A stretch of 64,000 nucleotides of DNA, taken from positions 22,080 to 86,079 of IMG/VR virus record IMGVR_UViG_3300045110_000277, one strand, 5' to 3'. The notes beneath the pieces were generated by a model that saw only the letters and a program-made list of their open reading frames with translations, did not search any database and was not told where the DNA came from. The translations under genes and the position numbers were made by a program. Every line of letters starts with the position of its first letter. Position 1 is the stretch's first letter. The DNA is from a virus. Below, piece after piece: positions 1-8,807 of the stretch.

Positions 1-41
1 GAGAGGGTCCCTGCCTTGTGGTCTTAGGCAGGGGCCCTCTC
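1..41 (+). terminator. Intrinsic terminator at left edge
   Basis: A 16-bp stem (1-16 with 26-41, one T-G wobble) encloses a 9-nt loop and is followed by a T-containing stretch (44-49). It would end transcription of the gene lying left of the window, probably a head gene. Confidence 0.8.
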
Positions 42-88
42 CGTTTGTTCGGGCCCCGCCCGGCCGATATCTCCCTCGGGAGGCCGGT

Positions 89-328
89 ATGAGCGGCGAG
101 GAACGTGAGTTCGACCCGGATGACCCGTCCAAGATCATGCGGGTGTACCTGAGCAAGGTCGAGAACGGCGTGGAGTCCACCGCCGAGATCTCCGTCCCGG
201 GCCCCTACCACCCCGAGATCCTCGAAGACCTGTGCCGCAAGGCGCTGATCACCCTGGGCGGCATCTTCTCCGAGGAGGAGACCGCCGACTACCTCCAGGA
301 GATGTTCGACGAAGATCCGGCGCCCTAG
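89..328 (+). CDS. Small acidic protein of the head module
   Basis: This 79-aa acidic protein starts at an ATG with a good ribosome site (GGGAGG, 76-81). I recognise no domain; Asp and Glu dominate both ends. It is the first gene after a terminator and precedes virion genes on the same strand, so a role in head or connector assembly is likely by position only. Confidence 0.75.
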   Translation: MSGEEREFDPDDPSKIMRVYLSKVENGVESTAEISVPGPYHPEILEDLCRKALITLGGIFSEEETADYLQEMFDEDPAP

Positions 329-389
329 CCGCCGAAGACCTCGGTACTGCACCTGCCGCCCCCTGCAAAGGGCACACCGAGGAGACCCG

Positions 390-920
390 ATGGCCAGCAC
401 GAAGCTGAAGCCCCGCAACGACCACGAGGAGATCTGGGAGGTCCAGATCCCCGGCACGATCTACCTGCAGGTCACCACCCACAACCGGCACGGCCAGTCG
501 ATGGACGCCGACCTGGCGCTGGGCCCGAACAAGGTCGGCCACCAGTTCCGCATCTCCGACGCCGACCGGGTGATGAACCAGGAGCGCATCCAGGACTCGA
601 TCAACGACCCGTTCACCAACGGGATGCTGATCCGCTGCGACGCCGACCAGCAGGCCGACGAGGACACCGCCTCCGACCAGGCGCTGTCGGCCGCCGACCT
701 GACGCTGATCTTCGACCAGCACGGCGCGGTGTTCGAGAACGCCATCCGCCCGCTCGGCGAGATCAACCTGCGCCGGCTGCTGGACATCGGCTCGGCGATG
801 GACGCCTCCCACAAGCAGATCGAGACCTTGGAGGAGCTGATCCGCGAGCGGTACGGCAAGGGCGGGGCGCAGGACCTCGACCAGGCCCAGCTGCTGTCAG
901 GCGGGCTGCTCCCCGGCTGA
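390..920 (+). CDS. Conserved hypothetical head-region protein
   Basis: A 176-aa protein with a ribosome site GAGGAGA just upstream of its ATG. The N-terminal half looks like beta strands and the C-terminal half (about 115-165) like a helical region with regular Leu/Ile/Glu spacing. No known motif is visible. It is followed at once by a very strong hairpin terminator, which in phages often marks the end of an abundantly expressed structural gene. Confidence 0.75.
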   Translation: MASTKLKPRNDHEEIWEVQIPGTIYLQVTTHNRHGQSMDADLALGPNKVGHQFRISDADRVMNQERIQDSINDPFTNGMLIRCDADQQADEDTASDQALSAADLTLIFDQHGAVFENAIRPLGEINLRRLLDIGSAMDASHKQIETLEELIRERYGKGGAQDLDQAQLLSGGLLPG

Positions 921-923
921 GAC

Positions 924-997
924 CTGCGGGGGGCCGCTGGCTGCCGCACCTGGGCGATGCAGGCGCCCGACCGCGACCGAGCCGCGGCCCCCCGCAG
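924..997 (+). terminator. Long hairpin after the 176-aa gene
   Basis: A perfect 14-bp inverted repeat (924-937 and 984-997, arm starting CTGCGGGGGGCC) flanks a 46-nt loop in the gap between two genes. No T-run follows, so it may act as an attenuator rather than a full stop. Confidence 0.55.
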
Positions 998-1053
998 ATA
1001 CCCCACCCCTGCAGCCGATGACCTGATCAGACCGCTCCAGGGAGGACCGCCTG

Positions 1054-1833
1054 ATGACCGAGACCGTGCCGCACATCCGCATCACCGTCGGCAACTCGTC
1101 GCCGCACGAGCTGTTCGACCACGACCCGGAGAACCTCGGGGACCAGTACCGTCTCCAGGTCCGCGGTGGCGAGGTCATCTCGACCCCGGACGGCGAGCCG
1201 GACATCCACCGGGTGCCGCTGGAGCTGGGCAACAACACGGTCATCGAGTGGCCGCACGAGTCGCCCATCGACCACCTGCTGCCGACCATCAAGCAGCTGT
1301 GGGGCAAGCACTCCGCCGACCCGGGCACCTGGGTGGTCATCGAGAACGACGGCGACGACCCGGCTCGCGCGGCCTTGGTGAAGGCGCTCCTGGAGGCGTA
1401 CTTCAACATCCGGCAGCCGGACCCGGGCGAGATCACCGCGCTGGTGACCAACGCGGGCCTGGACTTCATCGCCAAGCAGCTCTCGGGCGGCACGGCGTCG
1501 GCGACAGCGGTGGCGAAGTGGATGGCCCTGACGGCCAACGCCTCGGCGGCGTCCGCCTCGGACACCACGCTGACCGCGGAGATCGCCACCGGCGGCGGTG
1601 GCCTGATCCGCGCCGTGGCCACGTACGCACACACCGGCTCGGCGAGCACGTACACGCTGACCATCACGTACACGGCGAACGGCTCGGACTCCCTGCCGGT
1701 CACCATCGCCAAGATGGGCGTGTTCGACGCGGCCTCCACCGGCAACCTGGTCTACGAGACGCTGCTCTCGGCGACCGCCACGCTGACCGCCTCAGGTGAC
1801 CAGCTCACCGTGACGGAGACGGTCACGATCTGA
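1054..1833 (+). CDS. Virion structural protein with Thr/Ser/Ala-rich C-terminal domain
   Basis: 259 aa. The N-terminal about 110 residues are acidic and mixed alpha/beta. The C-terminal 130 residues are rich in Ala, Thr and Gly with alternating hydrophobics, typical of beta-sandwich decoration or fibre-tip domains in actinophages. The ribosome site AGGGAGG precedes the ATG. The next gene begins 2 nt after the stop. A capsid-decoration or fibre role is inferred from composition and position. Confidence 0.7.
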   Translation: MTETVPHIRITVGNSSPHELFDHDPENLGDQYRLQVRGGEVISTPDGEPDIHRVPLELGNNTVIEWPHESPIDHLLPTIKQLWGKHSADPGTWVVIENDGDDPARAALVKALLEAYFNIRQPDPGEITALVTNAGLDFIAKQLSGGTASATAVAKWMALTANASAASASDTTLTAEIATGGGGLIRAVATYAHTGSASTYTLTITYTANGSDSLPVTIAKMGVFDAASTGNLVYETLLSATATLTASGDQLTVTETVTI

Positions 1834-1835
1834 CC

Positions 1836-2192
1836 ATGGCGCTGATCCTGGCCGACCGGGTGAAGGACACGTCGACCACAACCGGGACCGGCACCCTGAC
1901 GCTGGCTAACAGCGCGCCCGCGGGCTTCCAGACCTTCGGGTCGGTGATGGCCGACGGGGACGTGTGTTGGTACGCCCTGGTCGACTCCTCGGGCGCGTGG
2001 GAGACCGGCATCGGCACGTACACGGCCAGCGGCACGCACCTGAGCAGGGACACGGTGTTCTCCAGCTCGAACGCGAACGCGCTGGTGAACATCGCGGCTG
2101 GCACCACGACCGTCTTCCTCACGATGCCGGCCAAGCAGGCCATGACCCAAGGCGTAGCCGTCGCAACCGCCCTCGGCTGGGCCGGAAACTAG
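1836..2192 (+). CDS. Conserved phage structural protein (fibre N-terminal-type domain)
   Basis: 118 aa. It matches a domain common at the start of actinophage fibre proteins: an N-terminal L-x-D-R-V-K-D-T, a central W-E-x-G-I-G-T-Y segment, then L-S-R-D-T-V and a C-terminal V-F-L-T-x-P-A-K. Here it stands alone rather than leading a long fibre. It begins 2 nt after the previous stop, so it is likely translationally coupled, and probably links a fibre or decoration to the particle. Confidence 0.7.
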   Translation: MALILADRVKDTSTTTGTGTLTLANSAPAGFQTFGSVMADGDVCWYALVDSSGAWETGIGTYTASGTHLSRDTVFSSSNANALVNIAAGTTTVFLTMPAKQAMTQGVAVATALGWAGN

Positions 2193-2201
2193 GAGCTGAG
2201 C

Positions 2202-2657
2202 ATGGCCGCCAACCAGAGCCCGATCTTCACTCTGACGCCGAAGATCGGTCGCAAGGCGTGGACCTCCTCGACGACGGCGAACACCAAGTCCGACGGCGCG
2301 GGCACCATCGGCACCGACATCCTGCTGGTGTTCACCGGCGGCACCAACGGATCGTTCCTGAACCGGGTGCGGCTGTCCCCGTACGCCTCGGCCGCGGGCA
2401 CCGCGACCACCCCGACCGTCGCGCGGCTGTACCTGTCGACGCAGACCTCCTCGACGACAACGGCCGCTGACACCTCGCTGTTCGCGGAGGCGGCCTGCCC
2501 GGCCCAGACCGCTGACCAGGCGACCACGGCGACGAACTTCATCGAGATCCCGTGCGGCTTCTACATCCCGTCCACGATCAGCCTGCTGGTGTCGATGCAC
2601 CACGCCGCAGCTGCCAACACCGGCTGGCAGTTCATCGCCTTCTACGGCGACTACTGA
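2202..2657 (+). CDS. Putative virion protein, Thr-rich
   Basis: 151 aa, Ser/Thr/Ala-rich and predicted mostly beta. It contains N-x-V-R-L-S-P-Y and a hydrophobic C-terminus ending F-I-A-F-Y-G-D-Y. It lies inside the structural cluster with a short gap on each side. Similar lone beta proteins neighbour fibre genes in actinophages, but I cannot name a family. Confidence 0.65.
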   Translation: MAANQSPIFTLTPKIGRKAWTSSTTANTKSDGAGTIGTDILLVFTGGTNGSFLNRVRLSPYASAAGTATTPTVARLYLSTQTSSTTTAADTSLFAEAACPAQTADQATTATNFIEIPCGFYIPSTISLLVSMHHAAAANTGWQFIAFYGDY

Positions 2658-2663
2658 GCCGCC

Positions 2664-3584
2664 GTGTTCGAGGACTACCTGGACGTTCTCGGCCAGTCCC
2701 GGGCGGACGTGCAGCTGTTCAAGGCCGGGGCCAACGCGCAGACGTGGCGCAAGCCCCGCGGCGCGCAGATGCTGCACATCGTGCTGTTCACCGCTGGTGG
2801 CGGTGGCGGCGGTGGGATGACCGGCCTGACGGCGACGGTGCGCGGTGGTGGCGGTGGCGGCGGCGGCGGCGCGATCATCCAGGCGATCATCCCGCTGTAC
2901 TACCTGCCTGACGTGCTGTACCTGTCGGTGCCCCGTGGTGGCGCGGGTGGCGCGGCGACGGTGAACGGCTCGGCAGGCAGCATCCAGTCGCTGGTGTTGA
3001 CCAACAACGTGACGCCCGCGGCTCCGGCGGGAAGCGACATCGTGCTCGGTGGCCAGGCCGGCTTCCTCGGCGCCGGGGGTACGGCCGGCTCTACGGGCGG
3101 CTCGGCGTCCGGTGGCTCGGGTGCGGGCGCTTCCAACGCCAACGGCGGCTGGGCGGTGATGGGCATCCGCAGCTTCCTGGCTGGCGGGAACGGCGGCGCG
3201 GGCGGTGTGGTCGGTGGCGGTGCGGGCACGGGCCTCACCATCGCCGGTGCGTCGCCGTACCGGATCTTCGGCGGCGCTGGCGGGGCGACAACGCCCGCTG
3301 GCAACAACGACTTCGCCGGCGGCGGCTTCACCGGCGCGGGCCTGTTCCCCAGCACGGCAGGCGGCACGGCCGGTGGCGGCAAGGGCGACGGGTCCCCGGC
3401 CTACTTCAACGGCTCCCTGGTCGTCTACGGCGGCACGGGTGGCGGCTCAGCGGGCGCTGGGACCGGCGGCGACGGTCAGGACGGTGGGTACCCGGGCGGC
3501 GGTGGTGGCGGCGGTGGCGGCGGCATCACGGGCGGCAAGGGCGGCAAGGGCGGCGACGGGCTCACGATAATGATTGCCTGGTGA
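2664..3584 (+). CDS. Glycine-rich fibre-like protein (copy 1 of 3)
   Basis: 306 aa from a GTG. The N-terminal about 45 residues contain V-Q-L-F-K-A-G and W-R-K-P-R-G-A-Q-M-L; the rest is dominated by Gly with poly-Gly runs at about 48, 66 and 285. The other two copies follow directly and share the same plan: V-F-x-A anchor, W-x-x-x-R-R-G-D-like segment, V-R-G(n), a L-I-P-x-x-x-L-P-D hydrophobic strand and a final G-D-G-L. Such proteins usually form flexible fibre or decoration domains in actinophages. Confidence 0.75.
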   Translation: MFEDYLDVLGQSRADVQLFKAGANAQTWRKPRGAQMLHIVLFTAGGGGGGGMTGLTATVRGGGGGGGGGAIIQAIIPLYYLPDVLYLSVPRGGAGGAATVNGSAGSIQSLVLTNNVTPAAPAGSDIVLGGQAGFLGAGGTAGSTGGSASGGSGAGASNANGGWAVMGIRSFLAGGNGGAGGVVGGGAGTGLTIAGASPYRIFGGAGGATTPAGNNDFAGGGFTGAGLFPSTAGGTAGGGKGDGSPAYFNGSLVVYGGTGGGSAGAGTGGDGQDGGYPGGGGGGGGGGITGGKGGKGGDGLTIMIAW

Positions 3585-3588
3585 GCTG

Positions 3589-4527
3589 ATGTTCCTCGAC
3601 GCGATGGACGCACCGCCGTTCAACCTCGGCGCCAGCGACCTGCAGGTGTTCAAGGCGCAGGCGCCGGGCACCCAGGTCTGGCAACAGTGGCAGCGCCGAC
3701 GCGGCGACACCATGTGCATGATCACCTGCCTGGGCGCGGGCGGCTCTGGTGCGGGCGGCATGACCGGTGCGACCGGCTCGGTCCGCGGTGGCGGTGGCGG
3801 TGGTGGCAGCGGAGCGGTCGCCCGGCTGCTCATCCCGGTCTTCTTCCTGCCCGACACGCTGTTCATCAACGTGGGCAAGGGCGGGGCCGCGGTCGCCGCG
3901 GTTGCCGCGGGGAACCCGGGCAGTCTCAGCTACGTCAGCGTGGCCCCGAACACCACCGCGACCAACATCCTGCTGCAGTCCGGCGCGGCGGCAGCTACGG
4001 CGGCCACGGCGGGCTCCACGGGCGGCTCGGCGGCTGGCGGGGCGGCGGAGACCATCTCCACCATCGCGCTGTGCCTGCTGGCGAACCTGGGCATCGTGGA
4101 GTTCGCGGCCGGGCGGGCGGGGGCCATCGGCGGGGTGGTCGGCGGCGGGGCGGGCACCGCGATCACGTGGAACGCGGCGACGTACCCGATCCAGTCCGGC
4201 TCGGGTGGCGGGACCACGCCGGCGGCCAACAGCCAGTTCGCCGGCGGGGCCCAGACCGGCTCCGGCTTCACGCTGCCAACGGTCGCTGGCGGCGCGTCTG
4301 GTGGCAACCCGGGCGACGGCACCATGGGCCCGCCGAACAACGGGGTCGGTGGGTGGGCCTCCTACGGCGGCGTCGGTGGTGGCACCGGCGGGGCCGCCGG
4401 TCAGGTCGGTGGCAAGGGTGCAGACGCCGCGGGGTACGGCGGTGGCGGTGGCGGTGGAGGCGGTGGCGTGACCGGCGGTGGCGGTGGGGCCGGAGGCGAC
4501 GGCCTGGTCACCATCGTCAGCTGGTAG
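3589..4527 (+). CDS. Glycine-rich fibre-like protein (copy 2 of 3)
   Basis: 312 aa. I start it at ATG 3589, four bases after the stop of copy 1, because copies 1 and 3 also begin M-[FY]-x-D. An in-frame TTG at 3574 would add five residues. It has the shared plan of the family: V-F-K-A-Q near residue 21, R-R-R-G-D, V-R-G followed by Gly runs, L-L-I-P-V-F-F-L-P-D, and a C-terminal Gly block ending G-D-G-L-V. Confidence 0.75.
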   Translation: MFLDAMDAPPFNLGASDLQVFKAQAPGTQVWQQWQRRRGDTMCMITCLGAGGSGAGGMTGATGSVRGGGGGGGSGAVARLLIPVFFLPDTLFINVGKGGAAVAAVAAGNPGSLSYVSVAPNTTATNILLQSGAAAATAATAGSTGGSAAGGAAETISTIALCLLANLGIVEFAAGRAGAIGGVVGGGAGTAITWNAATYPIQSGSGGGTTPAANSQFAGGAQTGSGFTLPTVAGGASGGNPGDGTMGPPNNGVGGWASYGGVGGGTGGAAGQVGGKGADAAGYGGGGGGGGGGVTGGGGGAGGDGLVTIVSW

Positions 4528-4562
4528 CCAGATGACCCTTCCGCCGAGCCGATAGGACGAGC

Positions 4563-5462
4563 ATGTACCAGGACCACTTCGGCTTCCCGCCGCCAGCTCC
4601 TGGGGACACGCAGGTCTTCCGCGCCGGACCGATCTGGGACACCTGGCACAAGCGTCGCGGCGACACGATGCTGTACATCGTCGCCTTCGGCTCGGCCGGC
4701 GGCGGGGGCGGCGGCAAGACCAACGCCATCGGCAACGCGCGAGGCGGCGGCGGCGGGGGCGGCTCGGGCGCCATCATGCGCCTGCTCATCCCGCTCTACC
4801 TGGTGCCCGACATCCTGTACGTCTTCGTCGGCCGGGGCGGCGCCGGTGGCACGCCGGGTAACCCGGGCTCCTCGGGCGACTTCAGCCTGGTCAGCTTCCA
4901 GCCGTCCACCTCGCTCGACGTGCTGGTCAAGACCGGGAACGCGGTGGCCGGCGGCGGGGCGGCCGGCACGACCGGCTCCAACGCTGGTGGCTCGGCCGGC
5001 ACCATCGCCACGCTGGCGAACTGCCCGATGGCCGCCTTCGGCATGGCCAACTTCATCGCCGGGAAGATCGGTGCGGCGTCCGGCGCGAGCACCGGTGCGG
5101 CCGGGCTCAACAACACCATCGCCACCACGCACCAGCTGAACGGCGGTGCGGGCGGCGGCACCACGCCCACCGGCAACACCGAGTTCGCGGGCGGCGACCA
5201 GACCGGGGCGGGCATCTTCCCGACGGTCACCGGCGGCGCGGGTGGCGGCAACCCTGGGCCCGGGGCGGGCGGACTGCTGCTGGACCGCCCGTTCATGTCC
5301 TACGGCGGCTCAGGCGGTGGCACGGGCGGCGCGGCAGCGACCGTTGGCGGCCGTGGTGGAAACGGTGCCGTCGGCTCCGGCGGTGGCGGCGGTGGCGGGG
5401 GTGTCACCGGCGGGACCGGTGGCTCCGGCGGCGACGGCCTCGTGCTGATGACGAGCTGGTGA
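4563..5462 (+). CDS. Glycine-rich fibre-like protein (copy 3 of 3)
   Basis: 299 aa, ATG start after a 35-nt gap. Same architecture as the two upstream paralogs (Q-V-F-R-A-G, K-R-R-G-D-T-M-L, L-L-I-P-L-Y-L-V-P-D, terminal G-D-G-L-V-L). The middle regions of the three differ more than the ends, as expected for duplicated display proteins under diversifying selection. It ends four bases before the repeat-rich fibre gene. Confidence 0.75.
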   Translation: MYQDHFGFPPPAPGDTQVFRAGPIWDTWHKRRGDTMLYIVAFGSAGGGGGGKTNAIGNARGGGGGGGSGAIMRLLIPLYLVPDILYVFVGRGGAGGTPGNPGSSGDFSLVSFQPSTSLDVLVKTGNAVAGGGAAGTTGSNAGGSAGTIATLANCPMAAFGMANFIAGKIGAASGASTGAAGLNNTIATTHQLNGGAGGGTTPTGNTEFAGGDQTGAGIFPTVTGGAGGGNPGPGAGGLLLDRPFMSYGGSGGGTGGAAATVGGRGGNGAVGSGGGGGGGGVTGGTGGSGGDGLVLMTSW

Positions 5463-5465
5463 GCC

Positions 5466-7355
5466 GTGGCCTTCGGCGGCGATAGCGCCTTCTCCGAGTA
5501 CCCGTTCGCCGCACAGGCGGCCGGGCAGCAGCTCACGCGCACCACTTCTGACGACGCGACGGTCAGCGACTCGGTGGCGCGCTCTGTGGTCCTCGCGCGC
5601 ACTACGTCGGACGCGGTGGGCTCCATCGCGGCCGTTCCAGCCAACGCGACGATCATCATGGGCGCGGCTGGCTGGATTACCAGCGGCACCGGCAACAGCC
5701 ACCCCATCGTGATGACCATTCCGGCCGGGGCCCGGGTCAACGACCGGGTGTACATGGCGTTCGGCGAGAACGGTGGCGTCGCCATTCCCGTTCCGACCGG
5801 GTGGCGGCCGATCCTGGTTCCCGCTGCGTACAACGGCAACATCCTCAGCTGCGCCATCTTCGAGCGGGACGCGCTGCTCGGGGTGGGCGAGGCTGGCTCC
5901 ACGGTCACCGTCGACATCGGCCAGAGCCGGGTGCAGATCGGCGTGATCTTCACCAGCGACGGCGACCTGGACGCGGTGAGCGCGGTCAGCAACCAGACCT
6001 CGCTGCAGTCCACGAACACGGTGCCCGCGGTCACCCCGGTCACTGACAACGCGCTGCTGCTGGAGATCGCGTTCCTGGTCTCCACCACGAACGCCCAGAC
6101 GTACACGAGCACGCCACCGACCGGCTACAGCACGCTGTTCGACCAATGCACCTCGAACGCGGGCGCGAACAAGAACATCGAGATCTTCATCGCCAGCAAG
6201 CAGCTGTCCGGCCAGAAGACGATCTCGCAGGGTCCGACCTTCTCCACCCCGTCGGTGCAGACAGAATCGGTGGTGGTGTCGCTGACGTTGACCCAGGCCG
6301 CCAAGGAGCGGGCGGTCGCCAACGTCGGCCGGTTCGCCTCGACCAGCGACAACGCCACGGTCAGCGAGACGGCGGTGCGCTCCGCCGAGGTGTACGCCCG
6401 CACGACCGCCGACAGCGTGCCCGTCAGCGAGAGCCTGGCCCGTACTGCACAGGTGTTCAGCCGCACCACGAGTGACTCGGTGGTGGTCTCCGAGGCGCTG
6501 TCCAGCCACGTCACGGTGGCCCGCACCACGGCCGACTCCGTGGTGGTCAGCGAGGCCGCGGTCCGCTCCGCTGACAACTACTCGCGCACGGCCTCCGAGA
6601 CTGCCACGGTCTCCGAGACGGTTGCCCGGTCGCTGCTGCAGGCTCGCGCCCCGTCGGACGCCGTGTCCGTCTCGGACACCACCACCCGCGTGGTCGCCCA
6701 GTCCCGTACTACCTCGGACAACGCCACGGTCTCCGACGTGGCCTCCGGCGTCATCGGCGGCAACCTGCACCTCACGCGCACCGCGTCGGACTCGATCAGC
6801 ACCAGCGAGTCGGTGGCCCGGATCGTCGTCCTGCCCCGCGCGGTGGCCGCTTCGGTGCCCGTCAGCGAGAGCCTGGCCCGCACCGCGCAGGTCTTCGCCC
6901 GGTCCACCTCGGACAGCGTGGCCGTCGTCGAGTCGGCGACCCGCTCGGCCGAGGTCTTCGCTCGCACGAGCTCGGACAGCGTGCCGGTCTCGGATGCCAA
7001 CGCTCGTTCGCAGCATGACTTCAGGTCGACTGGGGAGTCGGTCCCGGTCAGTGAGGCGGCGACTCGGGCTTCCCAGGCGTTCGCCCGGACGACGGCCGAC
7101 ACCGCCGTGGGAGCCGCCTCGGTCTCCTCGCACACCGCCGCGTCGCGCACCACGTCGGACTCGTTCGCGGTCGGCACCAGCACGCCCACCCCGGTGTACG
7201 TGCCGTCCATCAAGGATCCGGAGATCGAGGAGGCCGGCGCCCTGGTTGGCGTCACCACCACGGGCGTGGTGCTCGGCGTGACCACCACGAGCGTGCTGCT
7301 CGCATCGCCCACGCTCGGCGCCGATATCGACCCCATCGACACGATGACTCGCTGA
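5466..7355 (+). CDS. Repeat-rich fibre protein
   Basis: 629 aa from a GTG that follows the upstream stop by three bases. Two copies of a Thr-Ser-Asp-rich repeat open the protein. Residues about 55-280 form a mixed domain of lectin or beta-sandwich type (my inference). About 14 further repeats of roughly 20 residues follow (pattern R-T-T-[SA]-D-S-V-x-V-S-E-x-x-x-R), then a short tail with repeated G-V-x-T-T-x-V-x-L. The regular repeats suggest an elongated stalk. Three copies of the same unit begin the tail protein at 18427. Confidence 0.8.
   Translation: MAFGGDSAFSEYPFAAQAAGQQLTRTTSDDATVSDSVARSVVLARTTSDAVGSIAAVPANATIIMGAAGWITSGTGNSHPIVMTIPAGARVNDRVYMAFGENGGVAIPVPTGWRPILVPAAYNGNILSCAIFERDALLGVGEAGSTVTVDIGQSRVQIGVIFTSDGDLDAVSAVSNQTSLQSTNTVPAVTPVTDNALLLEIAFLVSTTNAQTYTSTPPTGYSTLFDQCTSNAGANKNIEIFIASKQLSGQKTISQGPTFSTPSVQTESVVVSLTLTQAAKERAVANVGRFASTSDNATVSETAVRSAEVYARTTADSVPVSESLARTAQVFSRTTSDSVVVSEALSSHVTVARTTADSVVVSEAAVRSADNYSRTASETATVSETVARSLLQARAPSDAVSVSDTTTRVVAQSRTTSDNATVSDVASGVIGGNLHLTRTASDSISTSESVARIVVLPRAVAASVPVSESLARTAQVFARSTSDSVAVVESATRSAEVFARTSSDSVPVSDANARSQHDFRSTGESVPVSEAATRASQAFARTTADTAVGAASVSSHTAASRTTSDSFAVGTSTPTPVYVPSIKDPEIEEAGALVGVTTTGVVLGVTTTSVLLASPTLGADIDPIDTMTR
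6333..7195 (+). repeat. About 14 tandem degenerate 60-nt coding repeats
   Basis: Each unit encodes about 20 residues built around T-[ST]-[SA]-D-x-[VA]-x-V-S-[ED]. The repeat is clear at protein level and diverged at DNA level, so it is old or under purifying selection. Copy-number change by recombination could alter fibre length. Confidence 0.75.
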
Positions 7356-7364
7356 GAGGCTGCG

Positions 7365-7727
7365 ATGACCGTCCAGACCGTCCACATGAAGCAGAACGAC
7401 CTGCTTCCGCAGCTCCAGGCGACCCTGACCAGCACCGACCCGATCACGGGCGTGGTGTCCAACGTCGACCTGACCACGGCCACGTTGATCCACTTCTACA
7501 TGAAGAACGCGATCAGCGGACTGAAGGTCTCGGCGCTGGCGGTGCGCGCGGTGGACCAGTCGGTCGACACCGGGCAGGTCACGTACACCTGGCAGGGCAC
7601 CGACACCGACACGGCCGGGAAGTTCCAGGGCGAGTTCGAGGTGGTCTGGGCGAGCGGTAAGCGGGAGACGTTCCCGAACGACAGCTACTTCATCATCAAC
7701 ATCCACGCCGACCTCGGGAACGCCTGA
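7365..7727 (+). CDS. BppU-like baseplate/fibre anchor domain protein
   Basis: 120 aa, ATG with GAGAGG upstream. The pattern V-H-M-K-Q-N-D near the start, a central hydrophobic I-H-F-Y-M-K strand, then Y-T-W-Q-G-T-D-T-D-T-A-G-x-F-x-G-E-F-E-V and F-P-N-D is that of the small Ig-like proteins annotated as BppU-family baseplate upper protein in actinophages. It follows the fibre genes and may attach one of them. Confidence 0.65.
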   Translation: MTVQTVHMKQNDLLPQLQATLTSTDPITGVVSNVDLTTATLIHFYMKNAISGLKVSALAVRAVDQSVDTGQVTYTWQGTDTDTAGKFQGEFEVVWASGKRETFPNDSYFIINIHADLGNA

Positions 7728-7746
7728 TGGCGCAGAACTTGCGCCA
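7728..7746 (+). terminator. Short perfect hairpin between fibre and connector genes
   Basis: A 7-bp perfect stem (TGGCGCA / TGCGCCA) with a 5-nt loop begins two bases after the BppU-like gene's coding end. There is no T-run, so it may be an attenuator or RNA-stability element. Confidence 0.4.
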
Positions 7747-7781
7747 CCAGTTCCCTGCCGTCCCGAGCCGATGAGGAAGCC

Positions 7782-8330
7782 ATGACCACACTCGCTCCGC
7801 TGATCCCGGCGCTCAAGCGCGAGGTGTCAGGACCCGGTGAGTTCGACGCCGACTTCCCGTCCTCCGACGACGGCGAGCTGCTCGGCGGACTCGCGGATGC
7901 CTTCGGCCAGGCCCAGCTCGACGGCTTCTTCGGCACGGTCACTCTCGACCTGGTGACGGTGGAGACCGACAAGGACCTGAGCATCGCCGCACAGCAGCTG
8001 GTGGTCATCTACGCGGGCGAGCGCATCCTGCGCAGCAAGCTCCGCAACCTGAACACCAAGACGCTGTACAAGGCTGGCGGCGTGGAGTACGCGACGGAGA
8101 ACAGCGCCGGCGCGATCACCCAGCTGCTCAAGGACATCCAGGCGCGCAAGCAGCAGCTGCTCGACCAGATCCTGCGGATCGGCCGGGCGCAGAACGCGGT
8201 CCACGTCACCGACGGCTACCTGATCCGCAGCCAGGGCTACTTCCCGCTGGGGATGTGGGGCGAGTTCGGCGGGTTCTTCGGCTACGAGATCGGCGGCCTC
8301 GGCGGCTCGATGACTGGCCTTCTGTTCTGA
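7782..8330 (+). CDS. Head-to-tail adaptor-like protein
   Basis: 182 aa. The N-terminus (L-x-P-A-L-K-R-E-V...G-E-F...F-P...L-L-G-G-L-A-D-A-F) and the central A-Q-L-D-G-F-F segment match the head-to-tail adaptor proteins that precede the stopper and tail terminator in actinobacterial siphoviruses. A long helix follows at about 75-125. Position just upstream of the connector and terminator genes supports the call. Confidence 0.65.
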   Translation: MTTLAPLIPALKREVSGPGEFDADFPSSDDGELLGGLADAFGQAQLDGFFGTVTLDLVTVETDKDLSIAAQQLVVIYAGERILRSKLRNLNTKTLYKAGGVEYATENSAGAITQLLKDIQARKQQLLDQILRIGRAQNAVHVTDGYLIRSQGYFPLGMWGEFGGFFGYEIGGLGGSMTGLLF

Positions 8331-8360
8331 GACGTGCGACGACGCGAGGCGGTGAGGTAG

Positions 8361-8807
8361 ATGGCGAACCCTGGGATCTCGGGCTTCGACGCTGCTGCCG
8401 TGCGCGCTGGGCTCCGTCTGGCCATGCAGGTGGGGCTGCCCATCACGGCGTCCGAGCGGCCGACCTTCTTCATGCCGCAGACCGTCACCGCCACCGGCCA
8501 CAACCTGGACGGCTCCAAGGTGCCGTTCGACCCGACGGTGCAGCCCACCAGGTCCGCGCGCCAGACGCACCAGGTGCCGTGCGCCATCGAGTACGCCGAT
8601 GGCACCGGGAAGATTGCGGCGCTCGGGATCATCGACCCGGCGACCGTGGTGCTGACGCTGCTCGACGAGGACTACGCGACCGTGCGGGGCTTCGAGTTCG
8701 TCGTCATCACCGGCCAGAAGTTCTTCTACCGCAGCACGGAGCCGGGCCAGGGCCTGGTGGATGTGGGCATCTGGCGCGTCCGCTGCGTCTCGGAGGATGA
8801 GGGATGA
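8361..8807 (+). CDS. Head-tail connector (stopper-like)
   Basis: 148 aa, mostly beta by pattern, in the slot where siphoviruses encode the head-closure or stopper protein. The stop overlaps the tail-terminator start (ATGA), so the two are coupled. The family is inferred from order and size; no catalytic motif is expected. Confidence 0.6.
   Translation: MANPGISGFDAAAVRAGLRLAMQVGLPITASERPTFFMPQTVTATGHNLDGSKVPFDPTVQPTRSARQTHQVPCAIEYADGTGKIAALGIIDPATVVLTLLDEDYATVRGFEFVVITGQKFFYRSTEPGQGLVDVGIWRVRCVSEDEG

Noticed and set aside
43-70. WhiG-type promoter at GCCGATAT
   Set aside because: The -10-like GCCGATAT (63-70) fits seven of eight positions, but no TAAA is present at the required distance upstream.
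5310-7706. 798-codon open frame on the - strand
   Set aside because: Antisense to the repeat-rich fibre; its apparent repeats simply mirror the fibre repeats.
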